Positions 53,302 through 62,250 of a stretch of 64,000 nucleotides of DNA are shown piece by piece. Numbering within the stretch: position 1 is the first letter of the stretch; each line of letters starts with the position of its first letter. The stretch lies in contig NC_015177.1 of the NCBI RefSeq assembly GCF_000190735.1, forward strand, positions 3,472,001-3,536,000. Reading direction: 5' to 3'. Both the position numbers and the translations under genes were made by a program. The notes beneath the pieces are model-generated. The model was not told the origin of the DNA, ran no database searches, and saw nothing but the letters and a program-made list of their open reading frames with translations. This DNA comes from Pseudopedobacter saltans DSM 12145 (GTDB taxonomy: Bacteria; Bacteroidota; Bacteroidia; Sphingobacteriales; Sphingobacteriaceae).

Positions 53302-56300
53302 TTAAAAACCACAACGTAAAGACAAATTATAAGTCCTTGAATTAGGATAACCGCCTAAATCGACACCAAAGAGAGCCGGATTACTTCCATAACTATTCAT
53401 CTCAGGATCGTATCCCGTATATTTTGTAAATGTGTAAAGATTATTTACTCCAAAAGTTATTTTTGCCGAAGCAACTCCTTTTATTAAGTTCTTAGGTAAT
53501 GTATAACCTAATGCCAGGTTTTTAATCCTCACAAAACTTCCGTCCTCTACAAACCTTCTTGAAAAATACATTATCCTCCAGAACTGACGCATAACCTTTG
53601 GCCCTGTTGCATGAGAATTATCAGCCCCCTCCGTCCACGCCCCATCATACATCTCTTTGGTAATATTCTTTTGGATTCCCAAATTGGCATTAAACCTGGT
53701 ATTCATATTAATGATATCATTTCCCTGAACGCCATTTATGAATACTGATAAATCGAAGTCCTTATACCGGAAGTTATTTGTAAAACCAAAAGTATAATTG
53801 GGGTTTACATTTCCTATAAAAGTTCTGTCACTCAGAGATATAGATGTAGGATCGTTATCAAGGTTTTTATATTTGATTTCTCCAATCATTCTCCTTATAA
53901 TTTCATCTCCCTGATTATAATAAAGTAATGAATTACGAACCTCAGCTTCATTATCAAAATATCCATCTTCAACATATCCATATAGTGCTCCGATAGGATG
54001 CCCTATAGCCTGGATAAATGGTTGATCACTTGTAGAGATATTATCTGCATATTGCTCTAAAGGACCTCCTAAATCAAGAATTTTGTTTCTGTTAAACGAG
54101 ATATTAAAGCTCGTTTTCCATTCGAAATCTTTTCTGTTTACAACTCTTCCATCCACAGAAATCTCCAAGCCTTTGTTCTCTATCGATCCAGAATTACGTA
54201 ACTGACGTTCGAAACCTGTTGATGATGGCGTTGTCACATACTGCAACAAATCATCTGTTTGTTTCTTATATAAATCTACATGAAGATTTAATCTGCTTTT
54301 TAAGATTCCCAAATCCAAACCAAGATTATAGGCAGTTGTTGTTTCCCATTTTAAAGAGGGATTCGCCGGTCCAGAGTAAAAATCGTCTGCCAGACCACTC
54401 TGTAACCCTCCATTAAAAGGATAATTATAAACCGTTAGTTTCGAGAGAGATGAATAAGCTCCAATTCCCTGATTTCCTGTTTGTCCGTAGCTAACTCTTA
54501 AAGCCAGATCATCTATTGATTTTGATTCCTGCAGAAATAATTCTTTGTTTATTTTCCAGGAAAATGCGGCAGATGGAAATCCAGCCCATTTGTTGTCCTC
54601 ACCGAATTTACTGGATCCGTCCGCTCTGTAAGAGAAGGTAAAAAGATAACGATCATCAAAAGCATAATTAATCCTACCCAAAAAGGAAATTAGTGTTGAT
54701 TGTGATTTGGCTCCCTTTATGGGACTTATTTGCTCCGCCGATTCTAAATTTTCATTTTGCAGAAAATCATTTGGAAATGTTTTCCCTTCCGCTCGCTTCC
54801 ATTGTGAATGAGAAGATTCATAAGTAGACGCCCCAACTATATTAAAAGTATGTTTTTCTATAGATTTATTAAATGTAAGTATACTTTCAGACACTACACT
54901 TGAATACTGATTATCGGCTTTCAACCCCCATCCTTTTACAGCATATCCCTCATATACTGATCTTGGATAATATTGGTCTCTATTACTGGAGCCATAATTA
55001 AGTCCGATATTCTGTTTGAATTTCAGCTCTTTCAGTAAGGCTATCTCAACATAATTTGACGAAAAGATATTATATGTATTTACCCGGTTTAATACATCAT
55101 TCGTATAAATTACCGGGTTTGTAATAAAGTAGGAATCCCCAACTTCGCTATATTCCTCGATGGTTTTAATAGTTGCAGGGAAGGATATCGCAGACCTGAT
55201 TACACCAGCGCTTGCGGCGTCCGATTTGTCTGTCCCTGTTTTTACACCATTATTTGAATTGTTTGATACAGACGTACTGGTACCTACTTTAAATATCTTG
55301 CCCAGATTTCTATTTAGATTAAGGCTTAATCCCAAACGTTTAAAGTCAGAATTACTGATAACCCCATCCTGAGTAAGGTAGTTAAAGGAAATACGGTGAT
55401 TACCAGCATCCGTCGCTCCAGAAATATTTATATTGTACTGTTGATTAAATCCTGTTTTAAATATCGAATCCTGCCAATTGGTATGCAAATTTTCATAAAC
55501 AGATAAATCGGGATATTTGGGATTATAATTAGTCCCGTCAAATTTATTCGCATTTATATAAGCTAAATTTTGATAACCGGCATACTCGTACGGCGTTAGC
55601 ACTCTAATCTTTCTTGAGATATTAGACATGCCAACGTTTATTGCAAACTCAACTTTGTCTCTCCCCAGCTTGCCTTTTCTTGTCGTAATCAATACCACGC
55701 CATTTGCCCCTCTAGATCCGTATATAGCAGTAGCAGACGCATCTTTTAAAATATCTATACTTTCAATATCATTGGGATCAAGAAACGAAAGAACATTATT
55801 TGTCTGTTTCTCATCCTCACCAATAGATTGTGGGGTAGCATCTCCGTTATTAGCATTAAAAGGGACTCCATCAATAACATATAAAGGTTCTGTTCCTCCA
55901 AGAAACGAGTTCGCTCCTCTGATTTTGATACTCAAACCCGCTCCTGGAGCCCCATCGTTTTGAGTAACATTAACCCCAGCCAATTTTCCTTGCATTGCAG
56001 ACAAAACATTCCCCGGATTTTCCCTTACTAAATCGTTATGCGATAAACTCTCGATGGCACCCGTTAAGTCAGATTTCCGCACTGTTCCATATCCAATAAC
56101 AACTATATCTTCTAATTTCTGGTCTACTTCTTTTAATTCAACATTTATCGTAAGATGCTCGCCCACAACTCTCTCCTGTGCTTGCATTCCCAAAAATGAA
56201 AAAACTAAAATTTCAGTATTACGAGAAACATTTAGGGAATAATGTCCCTGGGAGTCTGTTAACGTCCCTAAGGAACTACCTTTTATAGACACGGAAGCTC

Positions 56301-56433
56301 CTGCCAAAGGGACACCGTCCTTATCTGTCACCGCTCCTTTAATCTGTCTATTGGAAGGCCCTTGCCCGAATACCTGAGTTACTCCTGTCAGCAGTCCCAC
56401 CGAAAGCAGGAAAATCTGTAGAATTTTTCGCAT
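53302..56433 (-). CDS. susC: SusC/RagA-type TonB-linked outer-membrane transporter
   Basis: 1043 residues. Signal peptide 1-23; CarboxypepD_reg-like domain (about 30-110, QIKGAVTDKDGVPLAGASVSIKGSSLGTLTDSQGHYSL); a TonB box-like segment EDIVVIGYGTVRKSDLTGAI; plug domain (about 115-250, LSAMQGKLAGVNVTQNDGAPG, IRGANSFLGGTEPLYVIDGVPF, SIDILKDASATAIYGSRGANGVVLITTRKG); and a 22-strand beta-barrel to the C-terminal Phe. Imports the oligosaccharide with SusD, driven by the Ton system. Its message has a 16-bp palindrome just before the ATG. Confidence 0.97.
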   Translation of the reverse strand: MRKILQIFLLSVGLLTGVTQVFGQGPSNRQIKGAVTDKDGVPLAGASVSIKGSSLGTLTDSQGHYSLNVSRNTEILVFSFLGMQAQERVVGEHLTINVELKEVDQKLEDIVVIGYGTVRKSDLTGAIESLSHNDLVRENPGNVLSAMQGKLAGVNVTQNDGAPGAGLSIKIRGANSFLGGTEPLYVIDGVPFNANNGDATPQSIGEDEKQTNNVLSFLDPNDIESIDILKDASATAIYGSRGANGVVLITTRKGKLGRDKVEFAINVGMSNISRKIRVLTPYEYAGYQNLAYINANKFDGTNYNPKYPDLSVYENLHTNWQDSIFKTGFNQQYNINISGATDAGNHRISFNYLTQDGVISNSDFKRLGLSLNLNRNLGKIFKVGTSTSVSNNSNNGVKTGTDKSDAASAGVIRSAISFPATIKTIEEYSEVGDSYFITNPVIYTNDVLNRVNTYNIFSSNYVEIALLKELKFKQNIGLNYGSSNRDQYYPRSVYEGYAVKGWGLKADNQYSSVVSESILTFNKSIEKHTFNIVGASTYESSHSQWKRAEGKTFPNDFLQNENLESAEQISPIKGAKSQSTLISFLGRINYAFDDRYLFTFSYRADGSSKFGEDNKWAGFPSAAFSWKINKELFLQESKSIDDLALRVSYGQTGNQGIGAYSSLSKLTVYNYPFNGGLQSGLADDFYSGPANPSLKWETTTAYNLGLDLGILKSRLNLHVDLYKKQTDDLLQYVTTPSSTGFERQLRNSGSIENKGLEISVDGRVVNRKDFEWKTSFNISFNRNKILDLGGPLEQYADNISTSDQPFIQAIGHPIGALYGYVEDGYFDNEAEVRNSLLYYNQGDEIIRRMIGEIKYKNLDNDPTSISLSDRTFIGNVNPNYTFGFTNNFRYKDFDLSVFINGVQGNDIINMNTRFNANLGIQKNITKEMYDGAWTEGADNSHATGPKVMRQFWRIMYFSRRFVEDGSFVRIKNLALGYTLPKNLIKGVASAKITFGVNNLYTFTKYTGYDPEMNSYGSNPALFGVDLGGYPNSRTYNLSLRCGF

Positions 56434-56443
56434 AATTTATAAC

Positions 56444-56459
56444 TTGGTTAGTAAACCAA
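56444..56459. promoter_or_regulatory. 16-bp palindrome upstream of susC
   Basis: TTGGTT-AGTA-AACCAA, a 6-bp inverted repeat around four bases, starting 11 bases from the susC ATG. It could be an operator or a leader hairpin that covers the start. No matching copy was seen at the catabolic operon. Confidence 0.4.
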
Positions 56460-56680
56460 ATATGGTAAGTATTCAAACACATTTATAATATTTTTTTGCC
56501 CGAACCTTGTCAATTTATGACACATATCATAAGGTCGAAAATGAAGATTTATACTTAGGCAGTATTAAAGTGCGTTTTTTGAAAAATTAGCGCTAATACT
56601 ATTTTAACAGTTTAATTGCCGAAATGGAGGATAAACAAGCAATTACCTTTGAAAGGTTAAAACAAAAGGTCCTAAAAAGC

Positions 56681-56730
56681 TAATCCTCTAAGATTCTATG
56701 GTTATTATAATATAGAATCTTAGAGGATTA
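56681..56730 (-). terminator. Long rho-independent terminator of the rnk-like gene
   Basis: Perfect 19-bp inverted repeat (56681-56699 with 56712-56730, twelve-base loop) 20 bases beyond the rnk-like stop. On the minus strand it is followed by GCTTTTT. An unusually long perfect stem for this window. Confidence 0.85.
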
Positions 56731-56749
56731 ATCAGGAACAGTTCCAATT

Positions 56750-57130
56750 TTAATCGTTTTTTACATCTATTATCTTGAACTTCTTAACACCATCAGGCAT
56801 TTCCCATTCTACAATTGTCCCTGTCTGATATCCCAATAAAGCAATTCCGATAGGAGCAAAAACAGAAAGCTTTTGTTTTTTCATGTTAGCCTCCTGTGGC
56901 ATAACTAACTGAAACGTAAATGTTTTATTGTTATCAACACTTTCTATTTTTACTACAGACTCTAGCCTCACAACGTCGCCTGGTAGCTCTGCATCAGCAA
57001 GTACTTTTGCTTCGTTTAACTCCTTTTCTAGTTTTTGTTTATTAAAGTCAGATAGATTGGTACTTAACTTTAAATGTTCCTTCAGGATATCAAAATCTTT
57101 TTTTGAAATTATTAATTGTAATGTTTCCAT
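56750..57130 (-). CDS. Rnk/GreA-type transcription-elongation-like factor
   Basis: 126 residues. A short N-terminal helical hairpin (about 1-55, ISKKDFDILKEHLKLSTNLSDFNKQKLEKELNEAKVL) replaces the long GreA coiled coil, as in Rnk. The C-terminal FKBP-like GreA/GreB domain is complete: LPGDVVRLESVVKIES and LSVFAPIGIALLGYQTGTIVEWEMPDG. It probably binds RNA polymerase; the short coiled coil would not reach the active site as GreA does. Monocistronic with its own terminator. Confidence 0.9.
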   Translation of the reverse strand: METLQLIISKKDFDILKEHLKLSTNLSDFNKQKLEKELNEAKVLADAELPGDVVRLESVVKIESVDNNKTFTFQLVMPQEANMKKQKLSVFAPIGIALLGYQTGTIVEWEMPDGVKKFKIIDVKND

Positions 57131-57538
57131 AACTATTTGATATATTTTGTTTGCTAAATATTTTGAATAATACTATCCTAAGGCTTTGAAATATCCCCCA
57201 AAACCTTAGATTAAAAACAGATATGTTTTGGGGCTAGCTAATAAAGTCTTTAGAACTTGTTTTAGAAAGGTAATTAAGCGGAATACCTGTGGGAGACATG
57301 ACAATAACCTGCTTGTCATAATACTGCTGGACAGTAGAATAACTAGCTATCAAATGATTATATGTTTGCCTTTGTATTTTCATGTGCTTCTTTACAATTT
57401 TAACATTTTTAGTTTTGTAATCAAAATTTTCCAGTCTGCTATTTTATCATATTATAAAACTCTGACGTTATACGTTTGTTTTTAAGACTTTATTATTAAG
57501 AAATGTTTTAATAATATTGCATTCACTAATTTTCGAAA
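57131..57538. other. Gap between the rnk-like gene and the PLDc_N gene
   Basis: 408 bp between divergent starts, expected to hold both promoters. A 7-bp hairpin (57298-57304 with 57313-57319) is present. No ORF there looks real; the frame at 57228-57485 starts with a non-ATG codon and has no family features. Confidence 0.5.
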
Positions 57539-57778
57539 ATGGGATTTACGTTATTGCAACTTTCGCAAACAGGACACTTTATGGTTACAGCGGGACTTTT
57601 TTTCTTCCCATTAATTGTTGCTGTTATTACTTGTAAAGATATTTTCTATAACAAAAACATTAAGGAATCGGTTAAAATATTTTGGTTTGCCCTGGTTATT
57701 TTAATACCTCTTTTTGGGCCAATAATATATTATTTCTGGGGAAAACCTTCTGCGGAACGGAAGAACTTAAAACCTTAA
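57539..57778 (+). CDS. Small PLDc_N-domain membrane protein
   Basis: 79 residues with two helices: about 16-33 (MVTAGLFFFPLIVAVITC) and 46-68 (IFWFALVILIPLFGPIIYYFWG). The ending IPLFGPIIYYFWGK is the PLDc_N (phospholipase D N-terminal membrane) motif, found as a stand-alone protein in many Bacteroidota. No catalytic domain. It overlaps the end of the convergent 4HB gene by 4 bp. Confidence 0.82.
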   Translation: MGFTLLQLSQTGHFMVTAGLFFFPLIVAVITCKDIFYNKNIKESVKIFWFALVILIPLFGPIIYYFWGKPSAERKNLKP

Positions 57779-58410
57779 TTCAGGCGATGTTTGTCGATTT
57801 TATTTAAAGATGATTTCTTTTTTGAAAACAGCGCGAAAATAAAAACCCCTATTAATGTCGCTAAAATAAGCTGTACAACATTTAATATATTACTTATAGA
57901 AGTGATTTTTGCATGTTCTGCCAAAGTTTCTTCTCCAATCTTGCTCTGAATTTTAATTAATTCTCCCAAATCATCATTAATCGCATCTATTTTGGGCTTC
58001 AACTCTTCTTGCTGCTGCAAATTATAACCGCTTTTTTCCTCTAATATCCCAATGTCTCTCTTTAACTTTTTCAGGAAAACTTCTTCTTCTGAAACGATAT
58101 AGGTTTTTTCGTATTTCTCCAGAAGTATGCTCAACTTATTATCTATTTCCTGTAAATCCTTTTTAAAAGAATAAACAGAATAGGCGGAATCATTTTCTTT
58201 TCTTTCCAATAAAAATACCCGATCTGCGATAAGTTGCCTCATCTGGAAAAGATAGGTAGAAGGCTGAAGCCTATCCAGATATATTGATTCTGTTGCCTTT
58301 TTACTTTTCTCCAGTATTTTCTTTTCAAAAATATTACTTACTATAATTCCCGCCATTAGCAGAAACAGTACTAGCGCCACCTTAAGGTTATTAGAAAATA
58401 TTGAATCCAA
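57775..58410 (-). CDS. 4HB_MCP-type sensor protein without signalling domain
   Basis: 211 residues. N-terminal helix (about 9-26, LKVALVLFLLMAGIIVSNIF), then a periplasmic four-helix bundle (about 30-180, SIYLDRLQPSTYLFQMRQLIADRVFLLER, the usual 4HB_MCP entry), a second membrane helix (about 183-203), and a short basic tail. It has no HAMP or methyl-accepting domain. Start is TTG 58410, since a stop lies two codons upstream and no ATG precedes the membrane helix. Role unknown; possibly a ligand sensor for another protein. Confidence 0.78.
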   Translation of the reverse strand: MDSIFSNNLKVALVLFLLMAGIIVSNIFEKKILEKSKKATESIYLDRLQPSTYLFQMRQLIADRVFLLERKENDSAYSVYSFKKDLQEIDNKLSILLEKYEKTYIVSEEEVFLKKLKRDIGILEEKSGYNLQQQEELKPKIDAINDDLGELIKIQSKIGEETLAEHAKITSISNILNVVQLILATLIGVFIFALFSKKKSSLNKIDKHRLN

Positions 58411-58479
58411 GTCTTATTTTATCGATATAAAACTAAAATACAATTCGATAGCCTTATATTATAATAATATTGAAGAAAA

Positions 58480-59316
58480 CTAGTATTTACGATATAGATT
58501 ATATAAAACGCAAAGGTCCCAGGTTCCCATCAGAGGGATTAAATCTTTTTGTACAAAATGCCTTTTAAATGCAATTATTGCGGCTGGTAAATCCGAAACA
58601 TCATACCCAATTCTTCTTAATGCAGCTTCTACGTCAAAATTCGATGGGGGCAACTGATCAGGTAAATCGTACCATAATCCAAATCCGGCCCTTGCCAGTT
58701 TTTCCCATGGAAACAGGATACTTGGATCGGATTTTCGCCTTGGCGCGATATCCGAATGCCCGATAAAGTTTGCTGCAGGAATATTATAATCTCTTTTTAG
58801 TTTTTCTAAAAGTAACAGTAAAGTATTAATTTGAGCATCAGAAAAAGGTTCAAATCCATTATTGTCCAGTTCTATTCCTATAGAACACGAATTCATATCA
58901 GTCATATTTCCCCACTTTCCAGCTCCCGCATGCCAGGCTCTCAACTCGTCGCTCAACATCTGTACTAAAAAACCATCTCGCCCAATTACATAATGAGCAC
59001 TAACTTGCGTTCTTTCTAATGTAAACGTTTTTATGGTTTGTTGTATCGAGTCTTGTGCGGTATGATGTATGATAACAAAAGAGGGCTTTCTCGCGCCAAA
59101 GTTTACCGTAGGAACAAAACTGGAAGGCACTTGGTTTCCCAGAGAATCCACCAGGACTGGAGCAACATTTACGGAAAGCTTTTCTGTAACCTCACTAACA
59201 ATAGTTTCTTGCTTCTTCTGCGCTTCACTATATTTATTTTTAACCTTTGGAGAACATGAGCTAAGCAGGAATGAACAACCGCTAATTATTATAACTGACT
59301 TTAAGAATAAATTCAT
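58480..59316 (-). CDS. N-acetylmuramoyl-L-alanine amidase lipoprotein (AmpD-like)
   Basis: About 278 residues from ATG 59316 (TTG nine codons earlier rejected). Lipobox SFLLSSC gives Cys21. The Amidase_2 zinc domain shows SFVIIHHTAQDSIQQTI (first His), IGIELDNNGFE, and NFIGHSDIAPRRKSDPSILFPWEKLA (second His and the Asp). A C-terminal helical tail resembles a peptidoglycan-binding addition. It hydrolyses the amide bond of muropeptides in the periplasm or outer membrane. Confidence 0.92.
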   Translation of the reverse strand: MNLFLKSVIIISGCSFLLSSCSPKVKNKYSEAQKKQETIVSEVTEKLSVNVAPVLVDSLGNQVPSSFVPTVNFGARKPSFVIIHHTAQDSIQQTIKTFTLERTQVSAHYVIGRDGFLVQMLSDELRAWHAGAGKWGNMTDMNSCSIGIELDNNGFEPFSDAQINTLLLLLEKLKRDYNIPAANFIGHSDIAPRRKSDPSILFPWEKLARAGFGLWYDLPDQLPPSNFDVEAALRRIGYDVSDLPAAIIAFKRHFVQKDLIPLMGTWDLCVLYNLYRKY

Positions 59317-59350
59317 ACAAAAAATATCTGCAAAATAACGCAAAAAATAA

Positions 59351-59381
59351 GGGCTTAAAAAGTTTAAACCCTTTTAAGCCC
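59351..59381 (-). terminator. Terminator after the pit operon
   Basis: 10-bp perfect inverted repeat (59351-59360 with 59372-59381), 23 bp past the pit stop. On the minus strand the tail is TTATTTTTTG. Confidence 0.75.
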
Positions 59382-59403
59382 TCAAATGTTTTTATTTTGT
59401 TTT

Positions 59404-60417
59404 TTATCCAAAAATGTAATGGATTACAGCGTATAAAATCCCTGCAAATGTTGCAGAAACCGGAATTGTTAAAACCCAAGCCCAAATTAAGCTATAGGTA
59501 ACACCCCATTTTACGGCTGAAAAGCTTTTTGTAATACCCACACCTATAATCGATCCTGTGATTGTATGCGTTGTAGAAACTGGAATTCCGAAATGTTCTG
59601 TAATACCTAGAGTAACAGCACCTGCCGTTTCAGCACTTACGCCTTCCAAAGCTGTAACTTTAGTGATTTTTGTTCCCATTGTTTTAACGATTTTCCAACC
59701 GCCACTCATCGTTCCAAAAGCTATCGCAGCATAACACACTAAAGGAATCCATTCTGGCATATGATCGCCATTTACCAATACCCCACCTGCTACCAACGAA
59801 ACGTAGATAATTCCCATAACTTTCTGAGCATCGTTACCTCCATGAGCAAAACTTAATGCTGCAGAAGATACCAATTGTAGTCTTTTGAACCACTTCTCGG
59901 CTGTTGATGGTCTGGCGTATCTCGCGATATTAATAATTATTAAAGTAATGATTACCGATATCAAAGCACCAATAACAGGGGCCAAAACGATAAATGAAAC
60001 TGTTTTTAGGATAGGGGATAGGTTGATTGCCTCTAAAACATTATCTCCTAATACCAGAGCATGCGCTATACCTGCACCGGCAAAACCACCAATAAGCGTA
60101 TGAGACGAGCTGGAAGGAATACCATAATACCAGGTAAATAAGTTCCAGCCAATAGCTGCGCTTAAACCTGCTAAAATTACTTCTAAGTTGATATAGTCTT
60201 CTACAACCGTTTTCGCTATTGTATTGGCAACCTTATGATCTGTGAAATAAAAATATGCAGCAAAGTTGAAAAGTGCTGCCCATAATACTGCCTGAAAAGG
60301 AGTTAATACCTTTGTAGAAACAATTGTCGCAATTGAATTAGCTGCATCATGGAAACCGTTAATGTAATCAAAAGCAATAGCCATTATGATTACAATTACA
60401 AGAAGTGTTGTTACCAT
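59404..60417 (-). CDS. pit: PiT-family inorganic phosphate transporter
   Basis: 337 residues, about ten helices. The duplicated PiT signature is present at both ends: FDYINGFHDAANSIATIVSTKVLTPFQAVLWAA (N-terminal) and LSFAHGGNDAQKVMGIIYV (C-terminal), plus PVSTTHTITGSIIGVG. It imports phosphate, usually as a metal-phosphate complex, with protons or sodium. Preceded by its DUF47 partner 25 bp upstream. Confidence 0.96.
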   Translation of the reverse strand: MVTTLLVIVIIMAIAFDYINGFHDAANSIATIVSTKVLTPFQAVLWAALFNFAAYFYFTDHKVANTIAKTVVEDYINLEVILAGLSAAIGWNLFTWYYGIPSSSSHTLIGGFAGAGIAHALVLGDNVLEAINLSPILKTVSFIVLAPVIGALISVIITLIIINIARYARPSTAEKWFKRLQLVSSAALSFAHGGNDAQKVMGIIYVSLVAGGVLVNGDHMPEWIPLVCYAAIAFGTMSGGWKIVKTMGTKITKVTALEGVSAETAGAVTLGITEHFGIPVSTTHTITGSIIGVGITKSFSAVKWGVTYSLIWAWVLTIPVSATFAGILYAVIHYIFG

Positions 60418-60442
60418 TTTTTTCTTTGTTTAGAACTTTAGA

Positions 60443-61084
60443 TTATGCATTCTTTACAAGAATGGACTCCATCACATTTGCCACGTCCTCGCACATATCA
60501 GTTGCTGTTTCTAACGCAGAAAGTACTTCTTTATATTTTATAATGTTTTTAGCATCTTCTTCGTAATCGAACAATTCGCCTACAGCTTTGTCAAAAACGT
60601 AATCGGCCTGGTTTTCTATACTATTTATTCTAACACAAGAATCGGTAATTACACGAATATTTTTAAGATCTTTTAGTTCGCTTACTGCTTTATAAACTTC
60701 TTTACATCCTTCTTTAACAAGTTCACCTAACTTCTTAACGGGTTCTGTCATCAAATGAACGTTATATAATAACATTCTGTTCGAAGAGCCATGTATATAG
60801 TCAGCGATATCATCTAAAGCGGCTGCTAATTGGTGAATATCTTCTCTATCAAATGGAGTAATAAACGTTTTGCTTAATTCCAAATAGATAGCGTGTGTTA
60901 TTTCATCTCCCTTTTGCTCCAGGCGCTCAATTTCTTTGTGTAGTTTCTCTCTGTCTGAAGAAGGATCGCTGTTTACAAGAGCTTCCAGCTTGTCAGCCAT
61001 ATCCATTAAATTTGAGCTTGCTTTTTCAAAGAGAGGGAAAAACTTTTTGTCTTTCGGTATGAAATAAGAAAATATACTATTCAT
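60443..61084 (-). CDS. DUF47/PhoU-like regulator of Pit
   Basis: About 213 residues from ATG 61084 (a TTG seven codons earlier rejected). All-helical PhoU-like fold: FFPLFEKASSNLMDMADKLEALV, ITHAIYLELSKTFITPFDREDIHQLAAALDDIADYIHGSS and EVLSALETATDMCEDVANVMESILV. DUF47 genes pair with pit and are thought to tune it. First of the pit unit; 105 bp from the kinase stop. Confidence 0.94.
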   Translation of the reverse strand: MNSIFSYFIPKDKKFFPLFEKASSNLMDMADKLEALVNSDPSSDREKLHKEIERLEQKGDEITHAIYLELSKTFITPFDREDIHQLAAALDDIADYIHGSSNRMLLYNVHLMTEPVKKLGELVKEGCKEVYKAVSELKDLKNIRVITDSCVRINSIENQADYVFDKAVGELFDYEEDAKNIIKYKEVLSALETATDMCEDVANVMESILVKNA

Positions 61085-61188
61085 TTCTTTATGTATTTGC
61101 CCCAAAAATAAAGCGCCAATGTTAAGTTAATGTTAACTTTTCGGACACATCCATCACACACTCTAAAAGCTTACATTTATTTGAAGAT

Positions 61189-62250
61189 TTACAAATCTTT
61201 AATTAATGGTATTGTCGATAAAGGAGTTTTCGCTTTTTGTAAAGTAAATCCAAACGTTGAACCGATTCCTGGCGTACTTCTCACATTAATGGCTTGATCA
61301 TGTGCTTCTACAATATGCTTTACAATAGCAAGCCCCAAACCTGAACCTCCTATATTTCTTGACCTGCTAAAATCTGTTCTGAAAAATCTTTCGAAAAGTC
61401 TTTTTAAATTTTTTTCCTCTATCCCAATACCATTATCTGTCACCTCCACAAGAATTTGATCATGCATTTCGAAAACGGTGACAAATGTTGTTCCATTCTC
61501 TTTTCCATATTTTATAGAGTTTCCAATAAGATTTACCAATACCTGCCTTATTTTATCCCTATCCGCCATTACAAATGTCGGCACATCGTATTTTTGCTTA
61601 AAGAGCAACTCAATATGATGCTTCTCCGCTTCAAGCTCCATCAACTCCAACACTTCTTTTATTAATACAGTGATATCAAATTTCTTGATATTTAAAGGAA
61701 TCTCCCCGCTTTCGAGTTTAGAAATTTCATCAAGATCCTTTATCAAAATACTAAGCCGGTCTACATTATTAGAAATCTTTTTCAAAAATCTTTGAGTTTC
61801 TTCCACATCAGTCAAGTCGCTATCTTCTAATACCTCCAAGTATCCGCCAATAGAAAACAGGGGCGTTTTCAACTCATGAGATAAGTTAGTAAGAAATTCC
61901 TTCCTAAAAATTGCCTCTCTTTTAAGCTCATCAATCTCTATTTTCTTTTCTTTAGCCCACTCCTTCACTTCCTGTTCTACATCGTTAATAGGATCGGGAG
62001 AAACATACTCTCCCAAAGCATCTTTTAGATCTTTACCCAATTTTAAACTATGGATTAGCTTGTATATGATTTTAATTTTAGAATAAACGTACTTTTCCAT
62101 CAATATGTAAAACACAATGAAACTTACAAACAGGGAGATAAAAGACGTAATCGCAAAATAAAACCAACTGTGCTGAAAATAGTAATTGACAATTCCGATA
62201 GACAGGGATACCGCCAATGCATTTAAAAAAACAAGCGTCCGAAGCTTCAT
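61189..62250 (-). CDS. PhoR-like sensor histidine kinase
   Basis: 353 residues. Two close N-terminal membrane helices (about 5-23 and 30-52) with almost no periplasmic loop, as in PhoR. HisKA: FLTNLSHELKTPLFSIGGYLEVLED; HATPase N-box VNLIGNSIKYGKENG, DNGIGIEEKNLKRLFERFFR, and RNIGGSGLGLAIVKHIVEAH. No PhoB-type regulator is in the window. Its place next to pit and DUF47 supports phosphate sensing, by inference. Confidence 0.88.
   Translation of the reverse strand: MKLRTLVFLNALAVSLSIGIVNYYFQHSWFYFAITSFISLFVSFIVFYILMEKYVYSKIKIIYKLIHSLKLGKDLKDALGEYVSPDPINDVEQEVKEWAKEKKIEIDELKREAIFRKEFLTNLSHELKTPLFSIGGYLEVLEDSDLTDVEETQRFLKKISNNVDRLSILIKDLDEISKLESGEIPLNIKKFDITVLIKEVLELMELEAEKHHIELLFKQKYDVPTFVMADRDKIRQVLVNLIGNSIKYGKENGTTFVTVFEMHDQILVEVTDNGIGIEEKNLKRLFERFFRTDFSRSRNIGGSGLGLAIVKHIVEAHDQAINVRSTPGIGSTFGFTLQKAKTPLSTIPLIKDL

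Larger units (their letters stand above)
56434..56749. other. Gap between susC and rnk-like gene
   Basis: 316 bp holding the susC promoter region and the rnk terminator. I see a palindrome (56444-56459), A-rich tracts around 56490, and a 19-bp hairpin; no gene. The promoter cannot be set firmly: only partial TAnnTTTG matches are present. Confidence 0.5.

Noticed and set aside
57228-57485. 85-codon frame in the gap before the PLDc_N gene
   Set aside because: Starts with a non-ATG codon and shows no coherent family or membrane-protein pattern.
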